NCBI GenBank assembly: GCA_012295275.1 | Contig: CM022676.1 | Location: forward strand, 11,643,160-11,707,159 | Direction of reading: 5' to 3' | Source of the DNA: Chrysomallon squamiferum | Lineage: Eukaryota; Mollusca; Gastropoda; Neomphalida; Peltospiridae | Length of the DNA stretch: 64,000 nt | In this document: piece after piece, positions 1 through 12,857 of the stretch | How the letters are laid out: the number at the start of each line of letters is the position of its first letter | Position numbering within the stretch: the first letter of the stretch is position 1 | Made by a program: the position numbers and the translations under genes | Notes under the pieces: generated by a model | Told to the model about the DNA's origin: nothing | The model's database searches: none | Seen by the model: only the letters and a program-made list of their open reading frames with translations

Positions 1-882
1 AGTGAGGATTTCACGTTTAGTTTTACCATCTTGTGACAACTGAACAATTTCAGTAAGAGAACAGAAAAAAATATTGCCCCCCGTGTCACATGTAACATCT
101 GACATTTCGTCCACTATGGGTGAACTAGACGGGTCCCATAAGCTCTTGCCTGATGTCGTCATACAAACCAATTTGCGTGAAAAATTTGTCGATGACACAA
201 CAAACAAACGTTCACCGTGAGCTGTGATATTCGTAGGGTCGTCGAACAGATCTGTTGAGATAGATTTAATGAGCTGACCGCTGTCTGTGAGTATGTCCAT
301 GTCCATACCAATTTTCTGTTTCAACTGCGTCGAACAGATCTGAGATAGATTCAGTGAGCTGACCGCTGTCTTTGGGTTTCCTCACGCAGCGATACGTGAC
401 CGCGAGACGGTTGCCAGGTAACACAGCGATATAGTTATACGATTTCTCTGTTTCAACTGTTTTGATCAGCTTGAAGGTTTTCAAATTCAAAACAATAATT
501 TCTTTTCATCTGGCAGAGCAACAACAACAACAATATCACCCTGCTGATCACGTAATTCAGCAAGACCGAATGGTTGAGAGGAAGTTTTGTATTTGTTTAT
601 CAGTGATAGTCTTTCTAAACAAAAACATTTTACACAGTCATTGTCACGATCACTAACAACAATTTTACTTTTGTCCTCACCTGACACCAGGATGGAAACC
701 GGTAAAGGTGAGTCTTTATCTCCTTCTGTTTTTAAGTCAATGTAGCCTGTGAGTCGAAGTGGATCTTTCGAAATTTCTCTTATTTGCAGAAACATTTCTG
801 ACCCTTTATCAGATTTTATTAGATTTATTTTGAATTTTGCTTTTTCTATTTGTGAAAATGATTTGGACAGAAACTCGGAAGT
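1..882 (-). pseudogene. TRIM/NHL-like beta-propeller gene fragment, frameshifted, runs off the left edge
   Basis: Reading leftwards, the translation contains VSDRDNDCVKCFCLERLSL, then FGLAEL, then VVALPDEK, then YIAVLPGNRLAVTYRC, and near the edge LFVVSSTNFSRKLVC and GGNIFFCSLTEIVQL. Short repeated blades of this kind match the C-terminal propeller of molluscan TRIM-like proteins, where they act as a substrate- or RNA-binding platform. No RING or B-box is present: the upstream end meets an in-frame stop and then trinucleotide repeats. The frame breaks near 487-495; one extra A in the AAAA run (minus strand) would restore it. It breaks again at an imperfect 88-bp tandem duplication. Either this is a decaying 5'-truncated copy, or part of the damage is assembly error. 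The family call rests on remembered motif similarity and is moderately firm; orientation and breaks are read directly. Confidence 0.6.
241..376. repeat. Imperfect 88-bp tandem duplication inside the propeller fragment
   Basis: The segment beginning gtcgaacagatctg occurs at 241 and again at 329. On the minus strand both copies read DSGQL followed by SIS and DLFD, but in different frames. The second copy lacks three bases and has several substitutions, so the duplication is not recent. Confidence 0.8.
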
Positions 883-915
883 TTACCATCAGATTGGTCC
901 CGTTGCCGTATCTGT

Positions 916-1009
916 GAATAATAATAATAATAATAAAAACAACAACAACAGCAGCAGCAGCAGCAACAACAACAACAACAACAACAACAACAGGGAAGAA
1001 TGAGAAGAA

Positions 1010-1071
<62 letters not shown>

Positions 1072-1073
1072 GA
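916..1073. repeat. Compound trinucleotide microsatellite (ATA, AAC, AGC, TTA)
   Basis: Successive runs of ATA, AAC/AGC and TTA repeats directly abut the 5' side of the propeller fragment. The open frames through them are homopolymer artefacts. Confidence 0.95.
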
Positions 1074-1599
1074 GATAACAATGAACAGTAGTTAAAGTAA
1101 TATATTCAGTTAATGATTATGAAATAACGTTTCAAAAGTCACGAACGACATTGCTACTGAATGAGAACTCAATATATTTTTAATCTGCAGTTACACGTCT
1201 TTATGTATAACGTTTTAAAGACTTCTATATAGTGGATGGACAAAAAATCCTTTCCTTGATAATTACAACCACGCACGACCTTGATAAAGTAATCGTGGAA
1301 CTGACTTTGAGAAGGAAAAATGCGAAAACTCAATAAAATGAAATGAAATAAAATAGATAAATAGTTTATACATTATATTTATAATATCATATCCTTACAT
1401 TCACAAGTTTATATATTTTATCATTTCATTCATTTATTTATTTATTGTATATTCCGTTCAAAATAACTTGCCAGACATTACTTTCCTCTGACCACTGAGC
1501 CACACCCTGCACTCTAACAATTAGTAAAACACACACAAATTATATACAGACATTTTATTAAGAACACAACTAAATTACTAAATTTTATTTTAAAATATC

Positions 1600-1601
1600 G
1601 T

Positions 1602-1639
<38 letters not shown>

Positions 1640-1661
1640 AATAATAATAATAATAATAATT
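1600..1661. repeat. (AAC)n(AAT)n microsatellite
   Basis: A perfect AAC run passes into an AAT run. I see no gene nearby. Confidence 0.95.
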
Positions 1662-2509
1662 TTTCTTACCTCTGTCTCAAGAAATGAATATTTTGACACC
1701 CGCAAAAGAATTCTTGTCTATTCGTCTGCAATGTCAGTTTTGCTATTACACTTGGAGTGCAGAGAAGCCGGGTTTTTACAGACGACACTCAGTGAATGGA
1801 AGATACCAATTCATCAATGAAGGGGTGAAAGCTTTGAACTTTTCTAGAACACTTTTTTTCTTCTGAGAAAAAATAATCTTGAAAGTTTTAAATACTTTCG
1901 GTAATGTAAACAGCAGTAAAAGTAACAACTACGATAATATAGTTTGTGCACTCAAATAATTTATAAAATGCTGGTTACAATCTATCATACATATAGTAAT
2001 AATAGTCATAGGAGCTGATTTGCAGAAGCACAGAGAAAGGTAATACAATTAGCCGCTAAAATTAATCTTGTTTAAACTTGAATAGTGAACTGGCGGTATG
2101 TTTTACCTTTCATTATAATTATCTATCTACCTATCTATCTATCTATCTATCTATCTAGCTATCTAATTATATATATGTGTGTGTGTGTGTGCGTATGTGT
2201 GTGTCTGTGTGTTAGTGTATATGTGTGTATATTTTAAACTAATTAATTAAATGTATTATAATATAGTACATATATCATTAGTTGACTAATTAAAAATTAT
2301 CTTTGTTTCTATGCCTGAATGACAGAGCAGTTTTTAAGTGTTTGACAATGTCAGGATTATTCAGGTGCACACAAGAGACATATGATGCAAATCTTTTAGG
2401 TGTCACGTTTATTAAAATAATACAATTTCACAAATATACGCAAACTAGAAGTATAATTGTAACATTTGTAAATTTAATAAATTGTATTATTTTAATCACT
2501 AATTAACCT

Positions 2510-2585
<76 letters not shown>

Positions 2586-2801
2586 GAACCTAGATATACA
2601 TGTATGTGAATGCGTGTGTGTGTGTGTGTGTAACAAATTTCAGTGAGTCAAAGCTATTATTTTATGTCAGAGAGAGTATTCCTTTTTTTCTTTTTCTTTT
2701 TTTTAAATTAGAATAATAAAGTAGCTGGAATCGGGTCTTTGTTAAATATCATTAACCACCACAAATAACAAACTCGAGAGAAAATGAAATTATTTTAAAT
2801 A

Positions 2802-2854
<53 letters not shown>

Positions 2855-3935
2855 CACACACGCACTGGAGAAATCCTGTCAGAAATTAAATGTCAAACTG
2901 CATGATACTGGATTCGGCTAAGATAAAAGAAAAGAAAAGAAAGAACGTAACACAACTGTTAGACATAAAAAGAAGTTGACATTAAGTCACGTGTACACAC
3001 TGACACGCCAATGTTCATACCTACATGTTCAGTCTAACACAAGTTTACATTCTATTAGTGTACCGATGCGAAACATGCTTCACCCTGGTTAGTCACGTTT
3101 TGAACACACGCAGTCAAAAGTGTCGCAAAAAAATAATTCAAGTACACACAAAAAGGGTGTAGCAAAGTGAAGAAGAAATTATTTTCTAAAAATTATCACA
3201 AGCGTTAATTATAAATAAATTAATTAATTACTCAAATAAAATTAAATAACAAAAGTAATTAACAGATCTGTATTATTATTACTAGTAGTATACGTTTGGT
3301 AATAATGATAGTAATAGTAGTAGTAGTAGTAGTAGTAGTAGTTGTTGTTGTTGTTGTTGTTGTTGTTATTGCTGTTGTTGTTGTACAATGTTTTTTATTT
3401 TTATTTGGGTTTTTTTTTTAATTTTATTATTATTTTTATTTTTTGAAATTTTTTGAAGATAAAATAAAGACAAACGTTAGTAGATGACGTTTGTTCAGTT
3501 CGGGTCAAGCCGCTGTGTTTGTGAATTTTACCTAACATACATCCTGAACGTCATTACATCAAAAAAATTAATAATTAGAGATAAAATAACAGACAGCACA
3601 CATCAGTAGCGCGCGCCTCTATGGTTACCGACCTGATACTGGTCAGAAACAGTCAGCTCACAGAACATTCGTCTTCACAAACTAATCTTGTTTAGTTTAA
3701 CACTGAAATGCTGGGTATCGAATGTCACACTGGGTAAAGAGGAAGGATGTGGTATGATTTAAAAATCAATTAAAAAATGATAAATAAAAGAAAAAATAAT
3801 TAAATATACCTCACAATTTAGTCATCCTGTGAAGAATAAATAAAAACACAGGTGTTAAGTTGTATGTTAATTCAGGTGATAATAAAATGCAAAAAAAAAA
3901 AGATAAATTTTGTAAACTTTATTGTTTTTGTTTTC

Positions 3936-3981
<46 letters not shown>

Positions 3982-4460
3982 GTTATTATTATTATTATTA
4001 TTATTGTTGTTGTTATTTTTGTTGTTGTTGTTGCTGGTGGTGGTGGTGGTGGTGTTGATGTTGTTGTTGTTGTTGCTGTTGTTGTTGTTGTTGTCACGGT
4101 GCCAGTGTCTAGGGTTCTCATTATCTCGGACTAGGGCATATAGGTGTTTAGAACACTGTGGTCAGTAAATTCAAACTGATTATCGTGATGGTATAATACT
4201 ATTTACAGATTTTAGGAAACCTAATTCAAAAAACGAAACCAGTCAACTGAAACCTATTTAGAGAAGAATAATTATATTACTATAAGTTTGGAGTTGTGCG
4301 TGTGTGTGTGTGCGAGTGAAACAAACACACCTTTAATGACACAAATTACACTGCAAAATGATGGTAACAAAACAAATGATATATATATATATTATATTAT
4401 GTTATATATTATATACATGTAAAAAATATTACTTTTGTGACGGAAAATTGTTTTCATCTT
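1662..4460. other. Gene-free AT-rich stretch with many simple repeats
   Basis: No coding region is supported. The stretch holds (TATC)n and (TG)n around 2127-2232, a (TC)n run of nearly 70 bp at 2516-2583, (TC)n(AC)n at 2803-2862, (AGT)n(TGT)n at 3309-3386 and a long (TTA)n(TTG)n(GGT)n run at 3938-4094. Confidence 0.85.
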
Positions 4461-4746
4461 CTATCTGTAAAATGTCACATGTCTCATGGTTGTTGTTTCG
4501 GTCTCCCGGGGAATTGTGGGATTGGTTTTCACCTCCGCAGCGGTAGACGTTACTGGGTTTTGTTCAGCAGAATGACCTCGTGACAGACGTCTGCCGGCAG
4601 GGGTCGGAACACGCTGATAAATAACACGAGTCTCTTTTCTTTTTACTAGAACAACGGAGTTTTGTTGTTTTTTGTTAGGAAAAAACTCTGGAACGATTCC
4701 AGAGGAACGGTCGCTGTCGACTGAACTCACTGTGTAACTTTATATA
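4461..4746 (-). promoter_or_regulatory. Possible TATA/Inr promoter with GC-richer downstream segment
   Basis: On the minus strand TATATAAAG (4746-4738) is followed about 24 nt later by the initiator-like TTCAGTC (A at 4722), then by about 250 bp clearly richer in GC than its surroundings. A frame stays open from 4730 to 4461 for 89 codons, but it begins with GTG and has no early ATG, so it may be 5' UTR, an internal exon or chance. A perfect 19-bp palindrome (4686-4704, CTCTGGAA-cga-TTCCAGAG) lies just downstream of the initiator. The TATA-to-Inr spacing is slightly short. I do not recognise any product, and this could also be a fragment of a mobile element. Confidence 0.3.
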
Positions 4747-5086
4747 CACAGACACACAATATCGCAATCCATCTATATTATTCTTTCCTTCTATAATGAC
4801 CCTTGTTAACCCTTATGTGATCGTTGTGACAGATTACAATATCTGAATCCATCTATAATATTCTTTACTTCTAAACTGAACGCTCAAGGCTGGCGCTAAT
4901 ACTGTTTTTAAAAATGTTTGTGTTCTAGTATACAAAAACGTGATACAGTATTTATATCCATACATGCATACATAGATTCTATGTCAGGTATCCCTAGAGC
5001 GAAGCCAACTCAAGTAGTAACCTGCCCGATACAGATATATAGTTACAGCTTAAGATTTTCTGTAGACAGTGTATTGAAGAGGGTTT

Positions 5087-5300
5087 TTTTTTTTTTTTTT
5101 TTTTCCGTTATGGTTTTGTTTTATTTTATTTTATTTTATTTTATTTTATTTTATTTTATTTTATTTTATATTTTATTTTATTTTATTTATTTATTTATTT
5201 TTTTTTTTTTTTTGGCTTTGTTTTGTTTTGTTTTGTTTTTGTTAATTAATTTTTGTGGGTTAAGATTTTATTTTATTTTATTTATTTATTTACTTCAATT
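5087..5300. repeat. (TTTTA)n-rich low-complexity tract
   Basis: A T-run is followed by repeated TTTTA units. Together with the A-rich tract at 5760-5963 it forms an imperfect inverted pair. Confidence 0.9.
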
Positions 5301-5759
5301 ATTCAACAATCAATATAAATATCAGACGCAGAAGTAAGTGTACTGAGCAACTGTTGAACAAAATTATTTTCGTGTAATTTTCATCTGATATATTATTCAT
5401 GACAATTTTAAATGTGCTGAGCAGGGTATTGATTTGTTAGAATTTTGATTGTGTTGAGAAATGTACTAATTTATACCTGTATCTTTTAATTATAATTTTG
5501 TTCTTTACTTCTCTTCTTTTAATTTCCACCCAAAATATAATATGTTTGGTAGAGGTATTCTATTGTATCAGTTTTAAGACCTTTAAGAGAGTATTAATTT
5601 GCATCAGTTAAATGCAGTTTTAGTCTTTATTTTCCATTATTTTATTTTAAATATGTATATTTGGTCTATATCCAGTATTCCGGCAACTCTGTAAATGTGG
5701 ACTATCTCTGGTTCCAAACTTGCAGATTAATAATGTGACTGTCACTCAGAGGTTTTCAA

Positions 5760-5963
5760 CAGATGTAAATAAATAAAATAAAACAAAATAAAATAAATAA
5801 ATAATAAATAAATAAAATAAAATAATAATAAAATGAAATGAAACAAAATAAAATAAAATAATAAATAAACAAAGTAATAAAATGAAATGAAATAAAATAA
5901 ATAAATAAATAAATGAAATGAAATGAAATAAATAACGAAGATAAATAAGAAAAGAAAAACAAA
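5760..5963. repeat. (AAATA)n/(AATGA)n low-complexity tract
   Basis: Degenerate AAATA and AATGA units, complementary in composition to the TTTTA tract about 500 bp to the left. Confidence 0.9.
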
Positions 5964-6062
5964 GATGATAATTTTATTGTAAACATTTATTTGACAACAG
6001 CCATATACAAATGTAAAGTAAAAGTTACAAATATAAATGCAAGTTGGATTTAAATTCATCCA

Positions 6063-6313
6063 TTAACCCTTTCTGCGCCATGTTACATTATGATCGAAAC
6101 TTGTGAAATATAATACATTAATTTCAATAATTTACTTGGAGGAAAACATTTTAAAAATTACACAGAAATTCTGTTTATTTTTGTTTTATTTTTAATTTTC
6201 AAAAAGAACCAAGCAACTGCAGTAAAAATTTACAGGAAGAAACGTTTAGAAAATTGAGCTCATTTTATGACGTCATCATTTTATGGGCACCGTTTTGGCA
6301 GGGAAAGGGTTAA
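6063..6313. mobile_element. MITE-like element flanked by TTAA, piggyBac-type ends
   Basis: The internal 243 bp are bounded by TTAA on both sides. The left end reads CCCTTTCTGCGCC and the right end, on the other strand, CCCTTTCCCTGCC. TTAA target duplications plus CCC-starting inverted ends are the signature of piggyBac-derived non-autonomous elements. There is no coding capacity. The inverted repeats are imperfect. Confidence 0.65.
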
Positions 6314-8280
6314 TAAATGTTTCGCAAAAAAGACATAATTTCAAAGATGAAGTTTACTCACAAAAAAGCTTCATTAAACTGTTTTGTTTTCTCCAAATTT
6401 TAGCTAATACTTCCAGACTGAAGTCTGGTAAATTAAAGTAAAATAAAAAAATAAAGAAGCTTTATGATAAAAATCCCCAATGGAAATTATGAAAACATTA
6501 AGTTAACGAAGCGAAATATATCGAAATATATATTACACATATACAATACAATTTATAAACAAGTGTTTCAAGTTATCATTTATAATATTAATTCATTTCA
6601 GTTAAGTAAAAAGGTGTTAAAACAAATAAACTGAATCTTCTCACTTTTTCTATTCTTTCCTTTTTTTTTTATTTTATTTTTTCAAACGACAATCAGTTGT
6701 CACACCAAGTAACTGGTCTTCTCCGATGAAAAGGAAGTTAACAAGCCAAACACCAATCAATAAACAGCTAACATAGTGTGATGTAACTGTTAGCCAATGA
6801 AAATCGTCAATACTGTTCTTGAAGCTGTTTTAAGATTAAAATGACAAATGAAATGCGTTTAACTTCATCATTACCCTTGTTGAAACAAGAAACGTGTGTG
6901 AGTTATACACATCAATGCAACTACGACGTTGGTAACGCTACATATACTACGTAGACTGTTTCTACAACAACTAAGATTATATTACGTCATATAACAGCAA
7001 TTGCAACGAGAAGTTTTCAGTAAAATGAAAAACCACTCACTTTTGAATGAGACAGGAAGTCAAAAATCTAAATCTATTTGTAGTCACGTTGGTAGCTGGC
7101 CTGGTTGTCATGGTGATAAAGTAAGGAAGGATCTGAAAGTCATTGTAGGGGATCTCAGTGCCAATATTGTTACAGAATTTATTTGATAAAGAGAATTTAT
7201 TACTGAAACTGATAAAACATTGGCTGAGAACCCACTGTTGTGAAAAATCGTCTGAAAGCAGAAAGGTTTTCTGACTCTGTTAAGAAAATCAACATCAAGT
7301 CAAATCCAGACAGTAACACTGACATTGGTAGTGACCAGAATGATAAAAATAAATGTAAAAATTTTAAAAATATAAAAAATTTAAGAAAATATCTTGGTAA
7401 TTTGTAAAATATTGCAAAATGTATTCACTGTTTGTACTTTTTTAGGTAATCAAATAACAGATGTATTTTACAGTCCCTTTGACTTTATTTATTTATTTAT
7501 GTTTATTTCTCTTAAAAAACAAAAAAAAACAAAATTAAATAACATCAATAAATCTACTTTATATATATAGTTATTGTTACAGACTAATTGTCTGTTTAAT
7601 ATTTAAATTTAAAATAATAATAATAATTATTATTATTTTATTTACTTATATATATATTTTTTTAAATTTATCTTTATTCTAAGTTATGAGGTAAAAATAA
7701 TCATGTTTACTGTCATCTCAGATACTCTTGTCGGTCTGTTTTATTCAAACACAGCATTGTCAGGACAAAGTGAGCCTCTTACTTTTGATCAACCAGGCAA
7801 GCCTCTAGGTACAAAGCTAAAAACTAATAACAGAACACTACTCACAACCATCTTTTCAAAAGGAGAAGAAACCAAACTAAAAATGAAAAAAAATAAAAAA
7901 TAAAAAATAAAAATAAAAAAGAAAGAAAGAAGGATACTACTGTCAGAGATAGAAAAATCAGCATGCAGAGCAAAAATATGTACACGTTATTTATTCTGAC
8001 AAACATATGGATAGACAGACAGACGTTCATCTTTGTGTGAATTCAGACTGATGAGTTTTACTAAAACATAAAATCTATATTTTACCAATTTAAATTTAAA
8101 CTTAAAGGTTCTTTTTCATGTAATCTGCCAGAATAATAATAATTGTGATTTTTGGGATCTAGCAATTATTTAGTATTATCCAATGAAAAACCGTTTATCA
8201 TTTTGGGCATGAAAATAACGAAAAAGACAACCGAGATAGACATATGCAATAGAAATAGAAAAATGCTTCATACTGAGTCA
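6314..8280. other. Gene-free AT-rich stretch
   Basis: Only short chance open frames and A/T-rich simple sequence are visible, including ATA and TTTA runs near 7490-7680. Nothing recognisable was found on either strand. Confidence 0.8.
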
Positions 8281-8289
8281 AAAAAAACA

Positions 8290-8445
8290 ACAAATTTACT
8301 TTATAGTATCTAATCAAAACAAGTTCATTTAATAGTATCCCATTAAAAAAATTGTTTATCTAATAGCATCCAATCAAAACAGGTTTATTTAATAGTATCC
8401 AATTAAAAACTGTTTATTTAATAGTATCCAATCAAAACACTGTTC
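8290..8445. repeat. Short tandem repeat array, unit about 36 bp, about 4 copies
   Basis: Units of the form AATAGTATCCAATCAAAAC followed by a TTTAT-rich spacer repeat imperfectly. Confidence 0.8.
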
Positions 8446-10131
8446 TCATCGTAGTGTTCTTTAAAGAAGAGCAGTACTGACGAGTCCAGACAAATGACGA
8501 GATTTTGTTTGTTTTGAGATTGAAAGTCTGAACGTCACATGACGTGAACACTTTGAGATTTGAGACTCGGATGATTAGTCAGTAAAATATCACACAAAGG
8601 TTAAAACAAAGCAACTCATAATGGAAGACACAAAGCTAAAACAAACAACACTGAAACGTTAATATTCCTGGACATAACACGTTTAAAAATATAATGAAAA
8701 CATCGAAAAAAGTTTGTAAACTACTTCAGAAAGTATTTATAGTTAGAAAAAAAAAAAAAAATGGTATAAACAGCTTGAAAAAATCAATTCTATTTACATT
8801 TTTGTTAAAACTGGTAAGTTTTATTTTCAGAATCTCATAAGAGCTATAATGTATATATGGTAATCAGGGCGGGGGGGTGTTATATAAAGACTTAGAAATA
8901 AAATAAAAGTAATCTTTTTAAAAACTAATATTGTTCATTTTTAATGAGTTTTGTTCAGTGTTTTGTTTTACTCTCCATATCCTATACAATGGTTCTTTTT
9001 TTTATACGACAATACGGAGGGGGTGAATTAAGTTAAAATTACGTAACTAACACTCTTTCTTTATTAATGCATGTTGTTCTATATTTAAATAACAACTGAA
9101 AATGAGTGATCTGCCTTTTTTTCTGACATGAATGATGATGACCTACATAATAACAAATCATAAATAACTGATTTCCCATGTTAATGAAATGAGTTATACC
9201 CCTTTTGTGAAACAATGCATGTATGAGTAATGTCCATTACCTTTGAAATAGAATAATTACCCCTTAACTTAAATAGACTATTGTCTTCGGTTAAACAATA
9301 AAACAAATTAACAGTTGAATTTTTTGCTAAAAACAATAATACAAATAATAAAATGTTTAAATTTATAAATGAATTGTCAGAATCTGAAAGTAAATGTAAA
9401 GTAATTAATGGAATGCAATGATAGTTAAAGCAAATCACCAATCAAAAATATTTCTAAAATATTTCACAAATGTGAAAACAGAAAAGGACAGAGGGGGAAA
9501 AAATCAATTACTTACATAAATTCATTAAATATGTCATTAAGTAATAATAATAGTTGTAGTATTAGTAGCAGTAGTAATTCTGTCTATATATTACATACAA
9601 AGGTTTTTGTCTTTTAACTAATAAAAGTAAAAATCAAATTTTAGAAACACCATTAAAAATATCTTTAAAAGAATTGAAACAATTAATATATATTTTTAAG
9701 AAGATAAAAGAATTAGTGAAAAATCTTATTACAAAAATTGATAAAATATATAGAAATAGTGCAAATTCAAACAATAAAAATATATAGGTATAAGTGAATT
9801 ATTTTAAAAACAAGCTATTTATGAAAAACAAATGCAGAAAGCATTTAAAATAAAAAAAGAGATACAAATGTATAATAGAATTCTGCTTGATTGTCATAAT
9901 AAACAGAAAAACTTCAAAATAAAATTTAAAATTACAAACATGTTAAAAATATCAAAAACAATACATTTCTGTTATTTTCAAAACAAAGTGAATATCAAAA
10001 CAAAATATAATGTAAAAGAAGCTCATAGAAAGTCAGCCATATTGAAAATAACAAATATCAAAATCTCTGTCTTCTGTTAAAACAAAAACACAACATTCTC
10101 TGGAATACCAGAACCATAATATGTAATGTTC

Positions 10132-10173
<42 letters not shown>

Positions 10174-11172
10174 TAATAATAAATAATAAATTTAAAAGAT
10201 AAACATTTTTAAAAACATATAAATTAAAACAAATACATTATTAATTTATATTTGAACACAAAATTTTCTTCACAAAAACAAATTTAAAATAATAAAATAT
10301 TTAATTTAATTTAATTTATCTCATCTCATCATCTCATCTCATCTTGTCTCATCTAGAATATCTTATTTAACACAGTGATTATAAAACTGCATTTTAGTCA
10401 CAAATCACTCGTTTCATTTTAATGCTGATAAGTGTATTTTTTTCAAAATTATTGTGAAATACAATCAGCTAAATTCCAGTATAAGCAAATAAAAAAATAA
10501 TCATAATAACTTAAATAAAATTGGATTAAAAATATGTTAATAAATTGTAACATTTTGAGCACTTTATTTCATTTGTCATCATATTTTGACTAGAAAAACA
10601 GATTTTTATTATTATCCTTTTATTTATTTATTTATTTAATTTATTTAAATTATCAATTATAATACAGAATAAAAAAAACCAATACCCATAAAACAATTTA
10701 TTTTCACTCAGTGAGGACTAGTTTATTTTCAAGAGCAGTGCTGTATTTCACTTCAGCTTCCTTCCAATTAATAGTTTACCTTCTTAGTTACATAAAAGTA
10801 TTAACAAATTGAGCAGACTAATATATCTGTGAAACTAACATCGAGTTTTGTTTTGTCCGTCCTGGAATGTGCAAACAAGGAGCAATGCAGAATAAATATA
10901 AATTTAAAAACATTCTATCTACGTTTTCTTTACAAAATGACATCAGACATATAGTAGTAGTAGTAGTAATTAATCATTAATAATAATAAGATATTAAACA
11001 GTTCACAGAGGCTGTTAATCTCACATTTATTTAAAAACAAATTTAACCTTTTACCAGCCACCAAATTAAATAAATCGAAGAAACCGCTACAAGCACCAAA
11101 ACAGCATTTTAACACTGCTAAAACATCTAGAGTGTTGACTATTTATAATTTAGTTAAATGAAACAACTGACT
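8446..11172. other. Gene-free AT-rich stretch
   Basis: No supported gene. It contains an (ATA)n run at 10134-10190, ATCTC pentamers near 10318-10345 and scattered A/T tracts. The few open frames of 60-85 codons are Lys/Asn/Ile-rich and look like base-composition artefacts. Confidence 0.8.
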
Positions 11173-11253
11173 TTAACCCTTTCTAAGAAGTGAGCAAGAA
11201 CAGAGTGCAAGACACAAAAAGCAAACTAACTGCACTAGCACAGAAAGGGTTAA
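11173..11253. mobile_element. Very short MITE-like hairpin flanked by TTAA
   Basis: 73 bp between two TTAA sites, with ends CCCTTTCT on one strand and CCCTTTCTGTGC on the other. It has the same terminal motif and TTAA flanks as the element near 6.1 kb and may be a deleted relative. Confidence 0.5.
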
Positions 11254-11339
11254 CACACCAGACAAATGTTGATTAAAATTTACTATCCCCATTATGCATA
11301 TAAATAAACATGGAGGTAATTCTTTATTAATCTATCAGC

Positions 11340-11680
11340 AATAATAAAAAAAAAATACTGGATTTTAAAAAAATTATAATAATTACTGGATATTATAAAA
11401 ATAATAATAATTAAGGGACATTAAAAAAAAAAATAATTAATTACTGGATATTAAAAAAATAATTACTGGATATTATTCTTAGCCTGTTAATGCTTTTGTC
11501 GTTCAATATGCTGAGAAGAAAGATAACTCTAATCACTTCAAAGAATTCAGAAGGGAGATAACTTCAATTACCTTCACATTAAAGAATTATTATAAGGTTT
11601 AACTTTAGTCAACTCCAAGTATATGCAAGGGAGATAATTAAAACTAATTCTCTTTAGATATTATAAAGGGCAATAACTAC
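11340..11680. repeat. TTACTGGATATT tandem repeat followed by GGGAGATAACT-type motifs
   Basis: Four degenerate units of ATTACTGGATATT with A-runs are followed, to about 11675, by four copies or near copies of AAGGGAGATAACT spaced 35-75 bp apart. I see no coding region. Confidence 0.7.
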
Positions 11681-12857
11681 AATTAATGTCACCTGTTACG
11701 AAAGGAAACAATATCTGCATAGGTGTTGACAATATGCAATTAAAATTATTACAGCTGGAGGAAATACAACAAAGAAAACCTGTAAATGGAGAGAGTGCCA
11801 GTAACTTGTACAGAACCCAGTGACGGAATCACAGACTTACAGACGACAATGATACAAACCTCCTGACACCTCCACCTCATAGTGGACTGACCCACTTGTT
11901 GCAATATTAAGGCCATGATTTGTTTGTTTCACATGGAAAACGGCTGCATCCAACTGTTTTAGTCTGGGGGGGGGGCAGAGTTACCAGATTCAGAAATTCT
12001 TTGACATTTGCTGCCTTAACAAAGAAATATGTGTACACTGGGAAGGGCTGGGATGGGGAATGGCAAGATGTATTTAGTAAGTTTTTAAAATTATACTCAG
12101 AAGTGTTTACTTGTATTGTAAGCAGTGACCATGAAACTGAATTAAAACAATAATGATGATGATGATGATGATGATGCTGATGATGATAACGAGAGATTTT
12201 TAAGCATTTTTTTCTTGATGTAGTCAAATTCAGTAAATTACTTTGTTTCTTTATTTTGCAGTAGCCCTTGTTTGATGAAAATGATGAAATTTTTGGGACT
12301 AGAAATTTTATGATCCCTGAAGAATGTTGATTACTATTAATTTGATAACCATGTTGATAATATCAGAAAATAATGGTGATTTAGATATATTGTGTTTTTG
12401 ACAAAACAAAATTTTATCAATTTCAGCTGTAGTAATAATAATAATAATATTATTAATAATAATAATAATAAAGGAATAAATAAATAAAATTTCAGTGTTT
12501 TCAAACCAACAAACAAAAAATGTGGTTAAAATAATAAAACATTTATCAAAGAGAAATACAGCATTTTAATTTGTAACAATAATGTTTTGTTTTTGTTTTA
12601 ATCAGAAAACATTTTAAAATAAAAGATTATACAGCTCAGAGAAGAATTGAAAAAGAATATATATATTTATATATTCAGATTAAACACCACACTGATGAAG
12701 CTGCTGTTTTGGTCAAGATGATGATGCACATACTGCCAATGATGTCACTGTGTAAATAGTTTTTAATTTTTCCTTTTCTTTTTTGTCTAACGTCCAATTT
12801 AGTATAAAGGATTTCTATTCTATGTTTTACTGTTTTGTTGGATTAATTTTGGAATTC
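11681..12857. other. Gene-free stretch downstream of the adhesion gene
   Basis: Contains a G run at 11966-11975, a (GAT)n run at 12154-12187 and AT-rich sequence. It may include 3' UTR of the adhesion gene if a distal poly(A) site is used; no exon is supported. Confidence 0.6.

Noticed and set aside
809-1081. Open frames made of poly-Asn, poly-Val or poly-Ile
   Set aside because: They are translations of trinucleotide microsatellites. The same applies to frames at 1514-1705, 3852-4168 and 15393-15665.
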